Assembly: GCA_036873135.1 (NCBI GenBank)
Contig: JAPTYO010000002.1
Span: 38,803,452 to 38,867,451 of the forward strand
Origin: Clarkia xantiana subsp. parviflora
Taxonomy: Eukaryota; Streptophyta; Magnoliopsida; Myrtales; Onagraceae
Length of the DNA: 64,000 nt
Direction of reading: 5' to 3'
The first letter of the stretch is position 1. Each line of letters opens with the position of its first letter. Under the pieces are notes generated by a model. The model was not told the DNA's origin. It did no database searches and worked only from the letters and a program-made list of their open reading frames with translations. This document shows, piece by piece, positions 23,601 to 37,063 of this stretch. Position numbers and translations under genes: made by a program.

Positions 23601-25350
23601 AAACTTAAAAAAAAAAAAAACTCAAAGTGTCATTCGTTCCTATCCAAGGTGTATTGCACTTTTTTGGCAAGATCGTCATTTCAACATTCGCATGAGCGAG
23701 CATTTAAAAAATGGGATTTTTATTCTCTTTTTAGAAAATAGTTTAACTATGCAGTTGAGTGCTACTATTCGAGTTTAAACAAAGGACGATAAAACCTTTT
23801 TGAAAAAAACTTTGTTTTGAGCATTTGTCCTGCGTTCGAGCCAGATAATGCACTCAGCAAACTCAGTAAACTCCATGATGGTGCAAAACACATTTGATCA
23901 TAAATTTTGATTATTTTTCAAAAAAGTAATCAAAATTATGAAATGAATAACATTACAGTTTTCAAAAAATCATGCATGATTTCTCATATTCTCTACACTG
24001 ATTTTTCATTCACTCTTTTCAGGTACCCTTGGTTAAGGTATCATGAACACATAAGTTATGCCGGCTAAATGGGGCAACAAAAAAGAATATGCAGTCATCC
24101 AGTTGCACAACGAACAAATTGCACACTCGAGATATCTAACGCTGAGGACGGATGACCACTTCAACCAATGCCGCAACCGTGTGAAACGTGAGCGCTTCAA
24201 AGAGTTTCTATGAAAAATTTCACCCACCATGTGTGAAATTCATATGCTTTCCAAGACGAGGTATACAACTGTTATGTGGCGAGGTTTAAACCATTCAGCG
24301 GTAACCATGGGGCATCTCCCTTTGAGATCGGACATGTCAGGAGATGAGAAAATTTCAAGAGATCATCGAGAATCCCGTGAAGATTCAATGTGCCGATCAA
24401 TGTAGCTTGACTCGATCAACCGAATCCTTTTCCGAAAAAAGTTCTGAAATTTTCAGTCTGCCACTAGGGGCATGTACTTTTCAGCAGGTGTACATACACA
24501 AGTTGTGGAGCAAAAGAATCAGGACATGCAGCAGGTCCAGTCGCATAGCGAGCACATTGCCCACCGAAAAATCCAACTCCCAGGTAAGAGAAGTTGTGAT
24601 CATTTTTATCCCCGAAATTTGAGTTTTTCCTTACTCATTGTGCAGCTTGGATAATCATCCAAATCAAAACTCCTGAAGAGCACATCTCGTGTACGGCCCT
24701 TCGCTCGCCGACCATTCTTATACCAGTTATCCCAGATACCTCGGACGATATCTATGCCTAAGTTTACCATTTGTGGACTACTGTGCCAAACTCAACACCA
24801 TTCATGGGTGTTCATTAATCAGGCCATTCGTCCAGCATGCGACGAATTATGAACCAGTCAGATGTAGCCGTGGGGCATTCCTGTTAAGATCAAGCATGGT
24901 TGAAGATAGAAGACATCCAGAGATCTTCCTATTAAAAAAGATCGAGATTCCATGAAGATCGAACGTTCTAGGGAAAGAGCATTTGAGAGGAAGAAGAAGA
25001 AGAAGAAATTATTGGCAGTCTCGTCCTCCAATTGAAAGGATCCTCCATTCAAGACATCGACATAATCAACTTGTTTTACAAGTTTCCTCCAGAGAGGTTC
25101 TGAGAAATTAAAAGGTTTAATCTGCTATTAGGGGGCATGTAACATAATTGTTGTTGATTAGTTTCTGTAGATTTTCTTTCCATTTGAAAAAAGAAAAAAG
25201 AGAGAAAAAAATAAATTCCTGCTAGTTTGAAGACCTAGGCAAAATTCAGGGAGAGGGGCATGATTGAAAACCCGCAGGGGCAGTCATGACAAAAGGTGAG
25301 ATGAAAAAAGCAAAAAAAAAAAAGAGCAAAAAAAAAAAAAACTCAGTTTT
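23601..25350 (+). other. Non-coding internal region of the Ogre-like element
   Basis: No recognised protein. Two related blocks (about 24280-24480 and 24830-25140) both pair a GGGGCAT...AAGATC section with a later AGGGGGCATGTA motif, so the region contains an old duplication. Confidence 0.5.
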
Positions 25351-25360
25351 CTTAAAGGTC

Positions 25361-27030
25361 ACAGCCGCCCTTTAATCGGCTACAGAAAAATAAAGAAAGC
25401 ATTCGTACAAATCTTGTGAAAGCAATGAAGCAATAAAAGGGTCACAGTTGTTACTAAAACAACTACAAATAAAAGGGTCACAGTCATCCCTAAAATGACT
25501 ATAAAAAAAACAGGGCCACGGCCACCCTTCAAATGGCTACAGATAAAGAGCGCTCCTGCAACATCAAAAACGGAGAATAAGTGAAAGGGCCACAGCCACC
25601 CTCCAAACGGCTAAAGATAAAAGAGTGACTCCGCGAATCTTGAAAAGGCAGGAAAATAAAAAGGGCCACAGTCGTCCCTAAAACGACTACAAAATAAAGG
25701 GCCACAACCACCCTTCAAATGGTCACAGATAAAGAGCGCTCCCGCAACATCAAAAGCGGAGAATAAGTGAAAGGGCCACAGCCACCCTCCAAACGGCTAA
25801 AGATAAAAGAGTGACCCCGCAAAACCTGTGAGGGCGGAAAAATAAAGGGCCACAGTCGTCCTTAAAACAACTACAAAATAAAGGGCCACAGCCACCCTCC
25901 AAACGGCTAAAGATAAAAGAGTGACTCCGCGAATCTTGAAAGGGCGGGAAAATTAAAAGGCCACAATCACCCCTAAAACGACTACAAAATAAAGGGCCAC
26001 AACCACCCTTCAAATGGTCACAGATAAAGAGCGCTCCCGCAACATCAAAAGCGGAGAATAAGTGAAAGGGCCACAGCCACCCTCAAAACGGCTAAAGATA
26101 AAAGAGTGACCCTGCAAAACCTGTGAGGGCGGGAAAATAAAAAGGGCCACAGTCGTCCCTAAAAACGACTACAAAATAAAGGGCCACAGCCACCCTCCAA
26201 ACAGCTACAGATAAAAGAGTGACCCCGCGAATCTTGTAAGGGCAGGAAAATAAAAAAGGGCCACAGTCGTCCCTAAAAGGACTACAAAATAAAGGGCCAC
26301 AACCACCCTTCAAATGGTTACAGATAAAGAGCGCTCCCGCAGCATCAAAAGCAGAGAATAAGTGAAAGGGCCACAGCCACCCTCCAAACGGCTAAAGATA
26401 AAAGATTGACAACGCGAATCCTGTGAGGGCGGGAAAATAAAAAGGGCCACAGTCGTCCCTACAACGACTACAAAATAAAGGGCCACAGCCACCCTCCAAA
26501 TGGCTACAGATAAAAGAGTGACCCGCGAATCTTGTAAGGGCGGGAAAATAAAAAAGGGTCACAGTCGACCCTAAAACGACTATAAAATAAAGGGCTACAG
26601 CCACCCTTCAGGCTACAGATATAGAGCACTCTCGCAACATTGAAGGAGGGAAATGAGTGAAAGGGCCATAGCCACCCCTAAAATGGCTACCTACAGAGAA
26701 TGAGAGATTGTGAAAGGGCCATAGCCACCCTCAAAATGGCTACACATAAAGAGTATTCTCGTGAATCGTGTGAGGCCGGGAAAATCATTTGAAAGGGCCA
26801 CAGCCACCCTTAAAACGGCTACAAATTGAAAGAGCACTCCCGGAACATCGACGAAGGAAATAAATGAAAGGGCCACAACCACCCTCCAAATGGCTACAAA
26901 TGAAAAGAGCTCTCGCGACATTGAAGACGGTGAGGAAAGGGTCACAGCCACCCTCCAAATGGCTACAAATATTCTCGCATCGAGACGGGAAATAAAGTAC
27001 GGGTCACAGCCACCGTTTAATCGGCTACCA
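25361..27030. repeat. ~110-bp minisatellite of covarying hairpins
   Basis: Some 15 compound units in the 3' part of the Ogre-like element. Each half-unit has GGCCACAG or GGTCACAG, a 5-bp stem, a 9-nt loop and the complementary 5 bp, then a spacer with a weaker CCCGC/GCGGG hairpin. Stem pairs seen are AGCCG/CGGCT (25363-25381), AGTTG/CAACT (25446-25464), AGTCA/TGACT (25482-25500), AGTCG/CGACT (25670-25688) and AGCCA/TGGCT (26670-26688). Confidence 0.9.
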
Positions 27031-27349
27031 AAAAAAAAGAGTGCTTCCGTTAGGTTGAAAACCCGAAAGGGCAGCCTAGGCAAAATTAGAAAATGAGGGG
27101 CATGATAGCAAATTCAGAAATTGCAAATCATGGCAAAAGGAGAGAAAATAAAATCCCGATGGAATAAAAACCCCAAGGGGCAATCCATGCAAAAATTAGG
27201 GAAACCGAGGGGCACGGTCTAAAATTTTGACCGTGGCAAAAGGAGAGAATATGATTAAAAAAAAAACAAAAAAGAGATCCCGCTAAGTTGTCGCGTCATG
27301 CGCAGTTTAGGCAAAAATTAGGGACATGCATTCAAGTCGTCGAGCCACT

Positions 27350-28230
27350 CGAGGCCCTTATCCAAACGGACGCCACTAGAGGCATTTCTCCGACATACGC
27401 CACTAGAGGCTCTTCTCTGACGGACGCCACTAGAGGCATTTCTCCGACACACGCCACTAGAGGCTCTTCTCCATCGGACGCCACTAGAGGCATTTCATTG
27501 ACACATGAGGCTTTTCCTTGTCGCACGCCACTGGAAGCATCGTCGATCGAGGTTTTTACTTTACTGTACGCCACTGTAGGCTTTTCCTTGTCACACGCTA
27601 CTGGAGGCATCGTCGATCAAGGTTTTTCTTTTCTGCACGCCACTGGAGGCTTTACTTTTCCGCACGCCACTGGAGGCTTTACTTTTCCGCACGCCACTGG
27701 AGGCTTTACTTTTCCGCACGCCACTGGAGGCTTTACTTTTCCGCACGCCACTGGAGGCTTTACTTTTACGCACGCCACTGGAGGCTTTACTTTTCCACAC
27801 GCCACTGGAGGCTTTACTTTTACGCACGCCACTGGAGGCTTTACTTTTCCACACGCCACTGGAGGCTTTACTTTTCCGCACGCCACTGGAGGCTTTACTT
27901 TTCCGCACTCCACTGGAGGCTTTACTTTTCCGCACGCCACTGGAGGCTTTACTTTCCCGCACGCCACTGGAGACTTTACTTTCCCGCACGCCACTGGAGG
28001 CTTTACTTTCCGCACCACCACTGGAGGCTTTTCCTTGTCGCACGCCACTGAAGGCATCGTCGATTGAGGTCTTTACTTTCTGCACCGCCAACGGAGGCAC
28101 CGCCAATAGGGGCACCGCCGACCGAGCCTTTACTTTCCCGCACCGCCACTGGAGGCTTTACTTTCTGCATCGCTAATGGAGGCACCGCCAACAGGCGTCC
28201 CGCCGACAGAGGTTTTATCTTTCCGCACCA
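27350..28230. repeat. 27-bp minisatellite before the 3' LTR
   Basis: About 16 clean copies of CACGCCACTGGAGGCTTTAC plus TTTTCCG (27637-28060), flanked by degenerate versions with CACTAGAGGC. The 27-bp length keeps all frames open, so the 259-residue plus frame and its antisense partners are repeat artefacts. Each unit has a GCC/GGC mini-stem with a 6-nt loop. Confidence 0.92.
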
Positions 28231-28353
28231 GAATAAGCATATGAGCCACCTTGAAGACTTTGAAGAATTGGAAGAGAATATACTTTCTGGTCAAAATTAG
28301 TGTTTCCTCGTCTTTGGACAAACCCCTTCGAACACGTTCTACGGGAGTTCGTC

Positions 28354-28368
28354 CAAAGAGGGGCAAAC
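28354..28368 (+). other. Polypurine tract of the Ogre-like element
   Basis: AAAGAGGGGCAAAC directly before the 3' LTR, the expected plus-strand primer. Confidence 0.75.
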
Positions 28369-29345
28369 TGTAAACACTCGATTTTGACCCGGCCGTAACG
28401 ACGTTACACATGATACGTCAAATTTCGGACGCGTCAAGCCACAAAGTCTCCAAAAATGCTCAAGGGCACATTAGAGAAATTATTATAAAATATATTTTCA
28501 ATTATTTCGAATTTATTTAATATTTTCGGAATTTTTTAAAAATATACATATAATAATTAGTTTTTTATTTTAGAAAATTATCTGTAAGATATTTATCTCC
28601 AGATATTATTTTTTATTCAAAAAAATAATTATCTGTAAAGATAAATATCCTTAGGAATATTCTCTAGAATAATTATCTGTTAGCATATTTTATTTGAATT
28701 TTATCTGTAATCTAGGCTAGGTTTTTAGTATAAATAGGGGTCTAGTTTTACATTGTAAGGGACAAAAAAAAGACCACAATATCAATAATACATTTTTTCC
28801 TCGGGATCCGTGCGTTTTTTGTCATTTTGTGCTTTATTTCAAAAAAAAAAATTGTTTTTTTTTCTCTCTGTCAGGAGACTCCCCCAGCCGGTGGTTGGCC
28901 CTATCGCCGGAGTTGGCCCTATCGCCGGCGGCCCTCCGTGGCCGCCTGTCTGCCGGTGGCCACCGTCGCTGCCCAGATCTGGCCCTTCCCAGACACCTCC
29001 GGTCGGCCCCGTCTCGCCCGGCGTTCGCCACACAGCAGAGATGCATCCACGTCCGCCAGCCCGCCACCGAGTCCACGACCACCCTGCCCACGACCTCGCC
29101 CCGACGGCCCGCCCAGATTCGACCACCACGCTGGCCCTTCTCTCTCTCTCTCCTCTCTTTTTCTCTCTCTCTCCTCTCTTTTTCTCTCTCTCTTCCCCCG
29201 ACCAGCCTGGCCCGGCCACGACACCACCTCGCCTCCTCCCGACGGCGAACCCTCTGGACTCCGTCCGGCCTCGATTCTGTCCGTCCGTCCCTGCTGCAAC
29301 AGTGCTGCCCCGTTGTTGCTGTTCATCTTCCGCAGGTTTTTTTTC

Positions 29346-29388
<43 letters not shown>

Positions 29389-29935
29389 TGTTATTATATT
29401 ATTATTATTATTGTATTATATTTAATTAGATGTTTAAATGTAATTAGATAAATTTGATTAGGTAGAGTGTTAATTATTCAAGTTGTATATATGATTGAAT
29501 GTGTATTAAGTTGTGTAGGTATTTAAACATGTTAGATAATTTTGGGCTTTAGATTTTGTCTTAATTAGGACTTGTAGATTATAATTAATTTTTAGATTTA
29601 GGTTACTGATTGATAATATTTTTTTGCATATCATAAATTTAATTAAATCATGACGTCGTTAGATTAGTCTGATATAGCATGTATTAAAAAATAAAATTTG
29701 CAATTAAGTGAACTGAGTACCGAAAGGGCATAATTAAAAATTGTTTTCAATTCGTAATAGAACCCCCGAACTCTAATTTCTGATCGTGGACTGATTTAAT
29801 ACCTAGGTGGTTAATTCATTATTCGCTTCGGTAATTTAGGATTCTAGTTAGCCTTTTAATTAACTAGTGGCAACTCAATTAAAAATCCACGTTTTCAAAA
29901 CGTAATTCGCCATAGGTCAGATTTTAGGTCCGACA
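28369..29935 (+). repeat. 3' LTR of the Ogre-like element
   Basis: 1567-bp partner of 11424-12987. Differences are few: shorter ATT tract, a duplicated GTTGGCCCTATCGCCGG block, and scattered substitutions. The insertion is therefore relatively recent. Confidence 0.92.
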
Positions 29936-29960
29936 GGCGCCACGTCACCAAATGCTAACA
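29936..29960 (-). repeat. 3' LTR of copia E, inner end
   Basis: GGCGCCACGTCACC then AAATGCTAACA completes the LTR broken at 11423. GGCGC (29936-29940) is the target duplication of the Ogre-like insertion. Confidence 0.92.
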
Positions 29961-31120
29961 GCTCCCACTCGCCGGAATGGGAGGGTGCCTGTTATTATAT
30001 AGTTATCCAATAGCATCAACATCTCAGTCTTCAGTCTTTGTCTCCGTCTCCGAATAGTTCATACGAGGTTTGCCGTGCGACCGGCGAATACGACGGGCAT
30101 CGTGCTACTCATCTGTTAGGAGTATTGTAGCGCCCACAGAACGTTGATTCCCTTTCGTAAATCAATCCTGTTAAAATAAAACATGTACTGCACTGTATCC
30201 TTGGTCAACTTAATAATTCTCCAATTGCCCAGTTTTGCACATAGGAATACTTCTCCAGGGCCTCCGTTACAAGTGTTCACAACCTTAAACTAATATCCGG
30301 TTGGCGGCCACCTAGTGAACACAATAGTCGGTGAATTATAGGTGAACTTGACCATACCCATCGCTTATACCCTTAGTCTAACTCAACCGGTTACCAAGAC
30401 GTGGTCACTTGGCCGTTTTCTTTGGCTCTACGCTCGTACGCCGGGAAGCGAACATTGAGCTAGACCTTAGGTATAAGTTCTGAGTCCGTGAGGATACTTT
30501 GGATGCCTCTTCATAAGACATCCGGGATTAATCACACGCTCAAGGTGAAGAAGTATGCGCCCTTTGAATCACTAGGATTCTAGCTAGCACAACCGAGCAT
30601 GACCCCGTGGTCGAACATGGCACGCGCAGTATGAAGCACGCGTCGATAGCACACCTGGACTAGCTAGGATTGGGATATGTCAATCATGCTATCGCAGAAT
30701 CTTTCATCTGGCCCTGAAAGTGATTTTAATGATGGACTGGGTCCAACACGACGATTTACAAAACGAAGATTAAGTCATGCATTAAGCGTGACAAGGTTAT
30801 CGTTTCGTTTAACCAAGTTTATCCCCCTGGTTCTTAGCCAATCTTGTTGGGGTAGAGGTCCCCCTCTCCTTGCAAGATGACCGTGCCTGTGTGACGAGGC
30901 TTGGTTCACATTCGACATAATTTTGGTGGAAGATTTTTACCTCTACCTAAGACTTAGTATATAGACCATAAAATCCGATGTTATATTTCATTATGACGTC
31001 GATAGATCATATAATCAGTTTGCAATTATTTTATTCAATCGAAATAATATTATTTCAAATGTCAAAATGTTATCGCTTATACAAGTCACTTATTTAAGCC
31101 CTACGTAATCCAAGCAATTT
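29961..31120 (-). other. 3' untranslated region of copia E
   Basis: Starts with a minus-strand polypurine tract (CGAGTGGGAGC, about 29961-29971) abutting the LTR. The remaining kilobase has no recognisable coding sequence. Confidence 0.6.
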
Positions 31121-33260
31121 TACGTGCTTTTCGAAGATCTCTCTACGTAAAGGCTTAGTTAATGGATATGCAACCATTTTATCCATGGACAAGTATTATA
31201 AAGCGATTATGTTGTTTTCCAAAACAGATTTAGCATAATTGTATTTCACATCAATGTGTTTGGTCCTACTATGGTACTTTGGATTCTTGACTGCTGCAAT
31301 GGTTGCTTGACTGTCGGTGTTGGATTACGGGGACGTAATACTCCGGAATGCTAAACGTGTACAAGCAAGAAATCTAATCTACGTAGCGGAATTAGTACAC
31401 ATACCTTTTAGCTTTCCTGCCCAAGAACGAAGTGGAGGGAGTTCTGATCCTCCGGTCGGAACCACGTGCAAGTTCTTCGTTACAAGAAGTCCCACGCGAT
31501 GTAAGCTCCACAACAAAGCCTCTGATCGATTCTTCAACGGGGACAGAACCTCGGACTGAATGCTTGAAAGCAATTTGGCACAACAATGGTGGTGTTATAG
31601 GGGCCAGCCGAAACTAGGCTAGAGAGAAAGGAGTTTCTCTCAAATCACAACTTAAGAGGAGTTGTGATCAAGGTGTGTTTTGGGAGTGACCCCAAGACCT
31701 TCTTATATAGTGGGAGGAGGAGAAAATCCTCCTCCCACCCTATCTAGGGTTTCGGCCGACCTATGTGGGTGGGAGGCCCAATTTTGGGCCTCCCATGTCA
31801 CATGGGAATTGGGTCTGGCCCAGTTAGCCCTAATGTGATATTTACCTAATTATCTTAGGTAACCACATATATTAACGGGCTACCAATTACGGCGCCACGT
31901 AACCATATGCTAACAGTCGGAGTATACCTTGACGGGATTACTCTCTTTGCCAGTGTCAATCAATTCGGTAAGAAGCCTTTTCAGCCAGACCGCTTCCTGT
32001 GCAATTTTAGAAAGGGCAACAAATTCCGATTCCATAATGGAAAGCGCGACATGTGATTCCTTCTTGCTTACCCAAGATATGGCAGCATTAACAAGAAGGA
32101 AAACTCCTCCTGTGGTGGACTTACGATCATCTGGATCGCCACCGCGGTCGGCGTCACTATAACCGGTCAATTCTATTTGCTTGCCCTTATAGCACAGAAC
32201 ATAGTCGGCAGTACCTTTCAGATACCGTATAATTCGTTTTACGGCCTTTAGATGTTGACAACTAGGATCTGATTGGAATCTTGCTACTAGGCCCACAGCG
32301 TAACAGATATCTGGCCGAGTACATAGCATGGCGTACATAAGACTCCCTGCCATGCTTAGGTACTCTGCCCCCTTCATCTGTTCACGCTGCTGCTGGTTTT
32401 TCGGTCCATCACGCTTTGACAGCACGCACCCGAACACAACCGGCGTATTCACGGGTTTAGCATCGAGCATTCTGAATCTTTTCAACAGTTTGTTGATAAA
32501 GGATTCTTGAGACAGACACAATGTCCGGGCAGCACGATCTCGGGCAATCTTAATGTCTAAGATGTACGTGGCCTCTCCCATGTCTTTCATCTCAAATGCT
32601 GACGCTAACCAGGACTTTGATTTGTTCATGAAACTCACGTCGTTCGCAGCAATGAGTATGTCATCTACGTATAGTTTTATGATGACATACTTAGACTCAG
32701 AGGTCTTAGTGTATACGCAAGGATCCTCTGAAGATTCACAAATCTGTTTCCGACGATTTCCTCGTGGAATCTGCGATACCATTGCCGAGACGTCTGTTTA
32801 AGACCGTAAATAGACCTTTGGAGTTTGCAAACTTGCCCTTTATCAAGCTACAAACCAGAACAAAAAAAACCGGTCTTTGCCAGGAGTAATAAAACCCTCT
32901 GGCTGCTCCATATAGATCTTTTTTCTCCAAGTTTACGTGGAGAGGTGTGGTCTTGATATCCATTTGGTGCAGCTCTAGATCGAGACATGCAACGAGGGCA
33001 AGGATGGCCCTTACTGTGGTGTAACGCACAGTTGTGAGTATGTTTCATCAAAGTCTACTCCATGATTTTGGGTATATCCTTTCGCAATCATTTGAGTTTT
33101 GAACCACTCAACTTTTCATCAGTAGTGAATTCTAAAATTTCACTTTCTAGTTCTGCGGTTAGCAGATCAATCAACTAAGGACCATAACCGAATTTGTTCT
33201 TATTTAGGCATATTTCATCCTCCATTGTTTTCCTCCATTCCCTCGTTTTGAGGTCCTTGC
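31121..33260 (-). pseudogene. Copia reverse transcriptase-RNase H (element E)
   Basis: Minus strand. The RT begins near 33100 (KGYTQNHGVDFDETYS), is frameshifted around 32900-32740 (ELHQMDIKT survives), then runs in one long frame from 32782: YVDDILIA catalytic motif near 32650, GSLMYAMLCTRPDICYAVG, then RNase H with ELTGYSDADRGGDPDDRKST and the ESEFVALSKIAQEAVW block. At 31916 the frame is cut after VYSDC by the solo LTR 31318-31915. It resumes at 31317 with the RNase H end (DSQATIAAVKNPKYHSRTKH). The reading frame is continuous if the solo LTR and one TSD copy are set aside. The 5' half is broken, so the copy is dead. Integrase and gag are not recognised upstream. Confidence 0.9.
31318..31915 (-). 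repeat. Solo LTR of the copia E family inside E's RNase H
   Basis: 598 bp with the same ends as E's LTRs (TGTTGGATTACGG to ATATGCTAACA) and perfect TSD GTCGG at 31313-31317 and 31916-31920. It lacks any internal region, so it is a solo LTR left by recombination of a second family member. It is more diverged from E's two LTRs than those are from each other. Confidence 0.93.
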
Positions 33261-36200
33261 TTTGCTGAATCGTCACTGATTCGAGAACGAATGTTAAGAT
33301 GTTTTAACATATCTTATTCGATGGGACACATCTCGAGAGAAGTTCGTTGCCTTTGACTATGTCTTGGCCCGTTAATCCAATCTCTAGTCTGATTGTTACT
33401 CCCACTCAGAATAATGCTTATTATCGGAGCATCACTCCCACTGGGAAGAATGGTAGTTCTTGAACTCTGATCAACAACTTTTTCAGGATGACCTTTCGAT
33501 CTCGGAATTTTAACTCCGAGATGTATTCCTTGATTATTAAGATCAGGAACCAAGTTGGTCATTTTTCCTTCCCACTAGGAATAATGGGCAGTTGTATTAT
33601 TTTAGTGCTTTTTGATTGTCAGGTCCGACTTGATTCGCATTTGTATTTAGTGATGATTATATGTGAGGGGGAGTAAGCCCTCTCACTGGATTTATTATGA
33701 AGACTTTTGTATCATCATATACCATATCAATCACTTATGCTGTATCAATTCTCCCACTCGAAGTAAGTGGGACCTGATAATCTCTGTTAACCATTCATTG
33801 ATTCGATCAGTACTATGCCTGTTCGTTCCGCAAAACATTGGAAATTCATCCTCAAATCTTTATAATATGTCATGTTTGACCACAATATCATCAATCTTAG
33901 CTAATTTTGAAATTGTATTCCTTTAAGAGTAGACCGTACTCTTAATCAATACTTGTTTAATGCGCAATGTAATGCTGCTTATGATAAGGTTTTACCCGTA
34001 TCATCCTTTTAGCTATGGTGATGTGTCAACCGATTTTATTGGAACATAGAGTTACATTAATGTGAATCAACTTAATTTCATCCTGAGGAGTAATTAATGT
34101 TGAACTTCATCATTATGTAACTTTGAACTATGTTGTTTGAAGTATTTGATAAAATGATTGCTTTAGCCAAACTTTTCGTTCAAGGCTTATAGTGGGAGAG
34201 TCGTTTTACTGATTTCTTCATTTCGTTTGTTTAACTCACCCAGAGACTTATTCACCTCATGGGCTATGCATTTAAGCATTTGCTTTAATGCCATAGTTGA
34301 CATTCTTACTAGATTGTAGTAGCTTTGAAGCATACTTATAACTATAGTAGTCATCAATGAGTTATTTCCAAAGGATTATAAATGAAAACTCAGCATTCAT
34401 TCATTAAAACACTTCATTATTAAATTTGTACTACAAAACGATGTGTTCCGTCTCTCGAGGTACACGCGCATACGGCGCATAAAACCAGTTTTATCCCGTG
34501 GTTTAAATCGTTTCCAAATTTAATTTAATCGGTTTTGAACATGTTTAATCATTACACAAATGATCATTTTAAATGGAGTACTAAAAAATAAGAATTACTA
34601 AATCTTTCGATCTAGCTACACAATCGATGGGTATTTTCAGTTCAGTTGTACCGACTGAGATGACGGACTATGTGAGTCGTTTCGTTTTATTCGTCCACTT
34701 TTAACTGACCGAAATTTTGGTCCTAACCCGTAGGTTTGTATTTTCGTTTCGGATCGTTCTCGTTCAACCGAGACGTTAAATTGATAAGCAAATTGAGCTT
34801 CGATTCGAGCAACAATTACTTTATTCAATAACTCTAAATCTCAAAATAACCAAAATTTTAGAAACGAACAACGTACGATAAATGACAATGATATAGTTCT
34901 TGATCTGAAGTTTGCATATTTGATCCATGATTCTGGCACATATAGTCAAGAACTTTAAGTCATGTTGAACATCTCTGAGTAAATTCACGAGTGAATCACT
35001 TCAAATGATCTGTGTCCGTATAAAACATTTTATAGTTTCATATACATGACCCATGAGGCGTACTTAAGACGCACTTTATCAACAGGGTTTAACCCACCGA
35101 ATTATTGTATAGGACTTATTCAGTCAAGTTCTCTTCTTGCTATGCGGATCATGGTTTACTTCTTTCGAACTCATTATGGTGAGCAGATAAGGTTTCCCTT
35201 TCACTGATGTGGTTACTGTATTTAATTAGGCTCGTGGTTATTGAGTCTTGTCAATATCAGACAACCATATACATCATTTTCATGTTGACCTTTCATCCTA
35301 AAGATCTTATGCGGGTTTTACGCCGACATCCATGAAAAAGAGAAGACCACCTTCTTCAACCTGAAACATTCTAGCGTTTGCATCCTTGTTTCTAGCGTGA
35401 TGGATGCGAAGGAATACTAAGCTATAACATTGTATGGTTTCAATTAAAGTCTTCATCAATCCCTTTTGACCAAGGTCGAATGTATCACCATATATGCGTT
35501 CAGATCATCAATGAACCTACTCCACTTCTTGGGGAAACAAATTATCACATTCATTTCTCATTGTCAAAATCATACAGATTACTATATTCATCCGTAGTTG
35601 TCCTCTCCTCTTTTCGGGATTGTAGTTTAGAGTTCAACAAACACTTCAATTTTATTCATCATAATTAATACCATCAAGATTGCGAACAATATCGAATCGC
35701 ACTAATTGAGCCAACTCTCACATTGATGATTATGCAAATCAGGAAGACAATAACATTTTGACAGAATTGTAAACATCAGATTATCTATTAAGATGGGAAC
35801 ACAACAAATAGTGATCCCTCAGTCATCTAGACCAAACCGACCGCCAGTAAACCGAGGGAAGGGGGTCCATGAAAGAGTTCACACTACCGTCGTGTTCAAT
35901 CTAATATATCAGTCTTTTGAAAACGGTTATTATATTGCAAATTACCGGAACGGGAATTTTCAAATAAGCATACCCGATCTTGGCTTTCCCAATGCCCTTT
36001 TGATTTTTGAAAAATTATCTGATAATTTACGCATGCATAATACTATATCACAAAATAAAAATTGAACAAACCAAACAACATGCTTACGCGTCATGCGTCT
36101 AATGTTCCTAGCATACATAATTCTACGTAAAGTAAATTATCACATGCTTTCAGTCTTGAAAATTCTAGCATACGTGTCAAAACATGCAACTTCCGCGCAC

Positions 36201-37063
36201 TTCATGCATAATTGGCGACAGGAATTTTCGGTTTTGAAAACGTTTTGAAAATACTGTTTTGCAATTCATGCTTACAATCAATCATGCGAAACTTCTAGAC
36301 ATATATTCTAGGCACTTTCAATCAGCATAGCATGTCAATCATATTGCGCAAACCATATATTTAAATCCCAGAGCTCAATACTCGCAATATATTTTCCAGC
36401 TAGCTTGACGAAGTCAAGACGACATTTCTAATATATGTTGCAGAAAGTAAACAATTGCAATTCAACCCACTAATTTAATCCAGTCCCAAAAACATACATA
36501 TCCGAGATCCATCCCCATAATCGTAACTAGGTATTAGGGTTTTATCCGAAAACGTGTTAAAACGTAAACCCTAAGAGCACTGTTTAGGTTAACTTTTAAA
36601 GTTCGAAAAAAAATTTGGATTTAAAATTTGACATCCTATTTTATTGAACATTTAATATTTCCGAAAAATTTTAAAATTTTGTTCGGTCCAATTTAAAATC
36701 CGGTCTGAGTCGGTCCGATTTTAAAAATCCGGTTTGGTCCTAAACGGTTCAATAAAATAAGATTGCGGTTCGGTTCATCACTCGAAACCGGTTCGGTTTA
36801 GATTCACTAAGTTACCTAGGTCCAACCCTACCTATCTAGGTCGGTTCGATTAAGAAAACCCGGATTGGTTTAACCCGCTCCGTTAATGCAAATTGGATTG
36901 GCACATTAAACCCTAGTGGGTTCGGCCAAAATACTTCTCTTGGACTAAATATAGTTTTAAAATCCACCAAAAACTTAACTTAGCCCACAAGAAATATTAA
37001 TTATGTAAAATAATTTCCAATATTGCTAATATATATATAATATAAACGTTTATAATTGTTTTA
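33261..37063 (-). other. Degenerate internal region of copia E
   Basis: It should hold integrase and gag, but no intact domain is recognisable. Short frames do not show family motifs. AT-rich, no tandem array. Confidence 0.5.

Larger units (their letters stand above)
11424..29935 (+). mobile_element. Ogre/Tat-like giant LTR element, non-autonomous
   Basis: Plus-strand element with LTRs of 1564 and 1567 bp, a tRNA-Arg-type PBS as described for Ogre elements, a polypurine tract and a perfect 5-bp TSD (GGCGC at 11419-11423 and 29936-29940). Without the nested element C, the internal region is about 6.7 kb. It contains no recognisable gag, protease, RT or integrase, only A-rich and tandemly repeated DNA. 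It would have to be mobilised in trans. Ogre relatives are known for hypervariable tandem repeats upstream of the 3' LTR, and such arrays are present here (25361-28230). Confidence 0.88.

Noticed and set aside
27637..28060. CRISPR-like regular repeats
   Set aside because: Units are contiguous tandem copies without unique spacers, in a plant LTR element.
27288..28067. 259-residue repetitive protein on the plus strand and long antisense frames
   Set aside because: A 27-bp minisatellite keeps every frame free of stops; there is no start context, splice signal or homologue pattern.
35793..36065. 90-residue plus-strand frame in copia E
   Set aside because: Opposite to the element's coding strand and without recognisable domains; likely chance.
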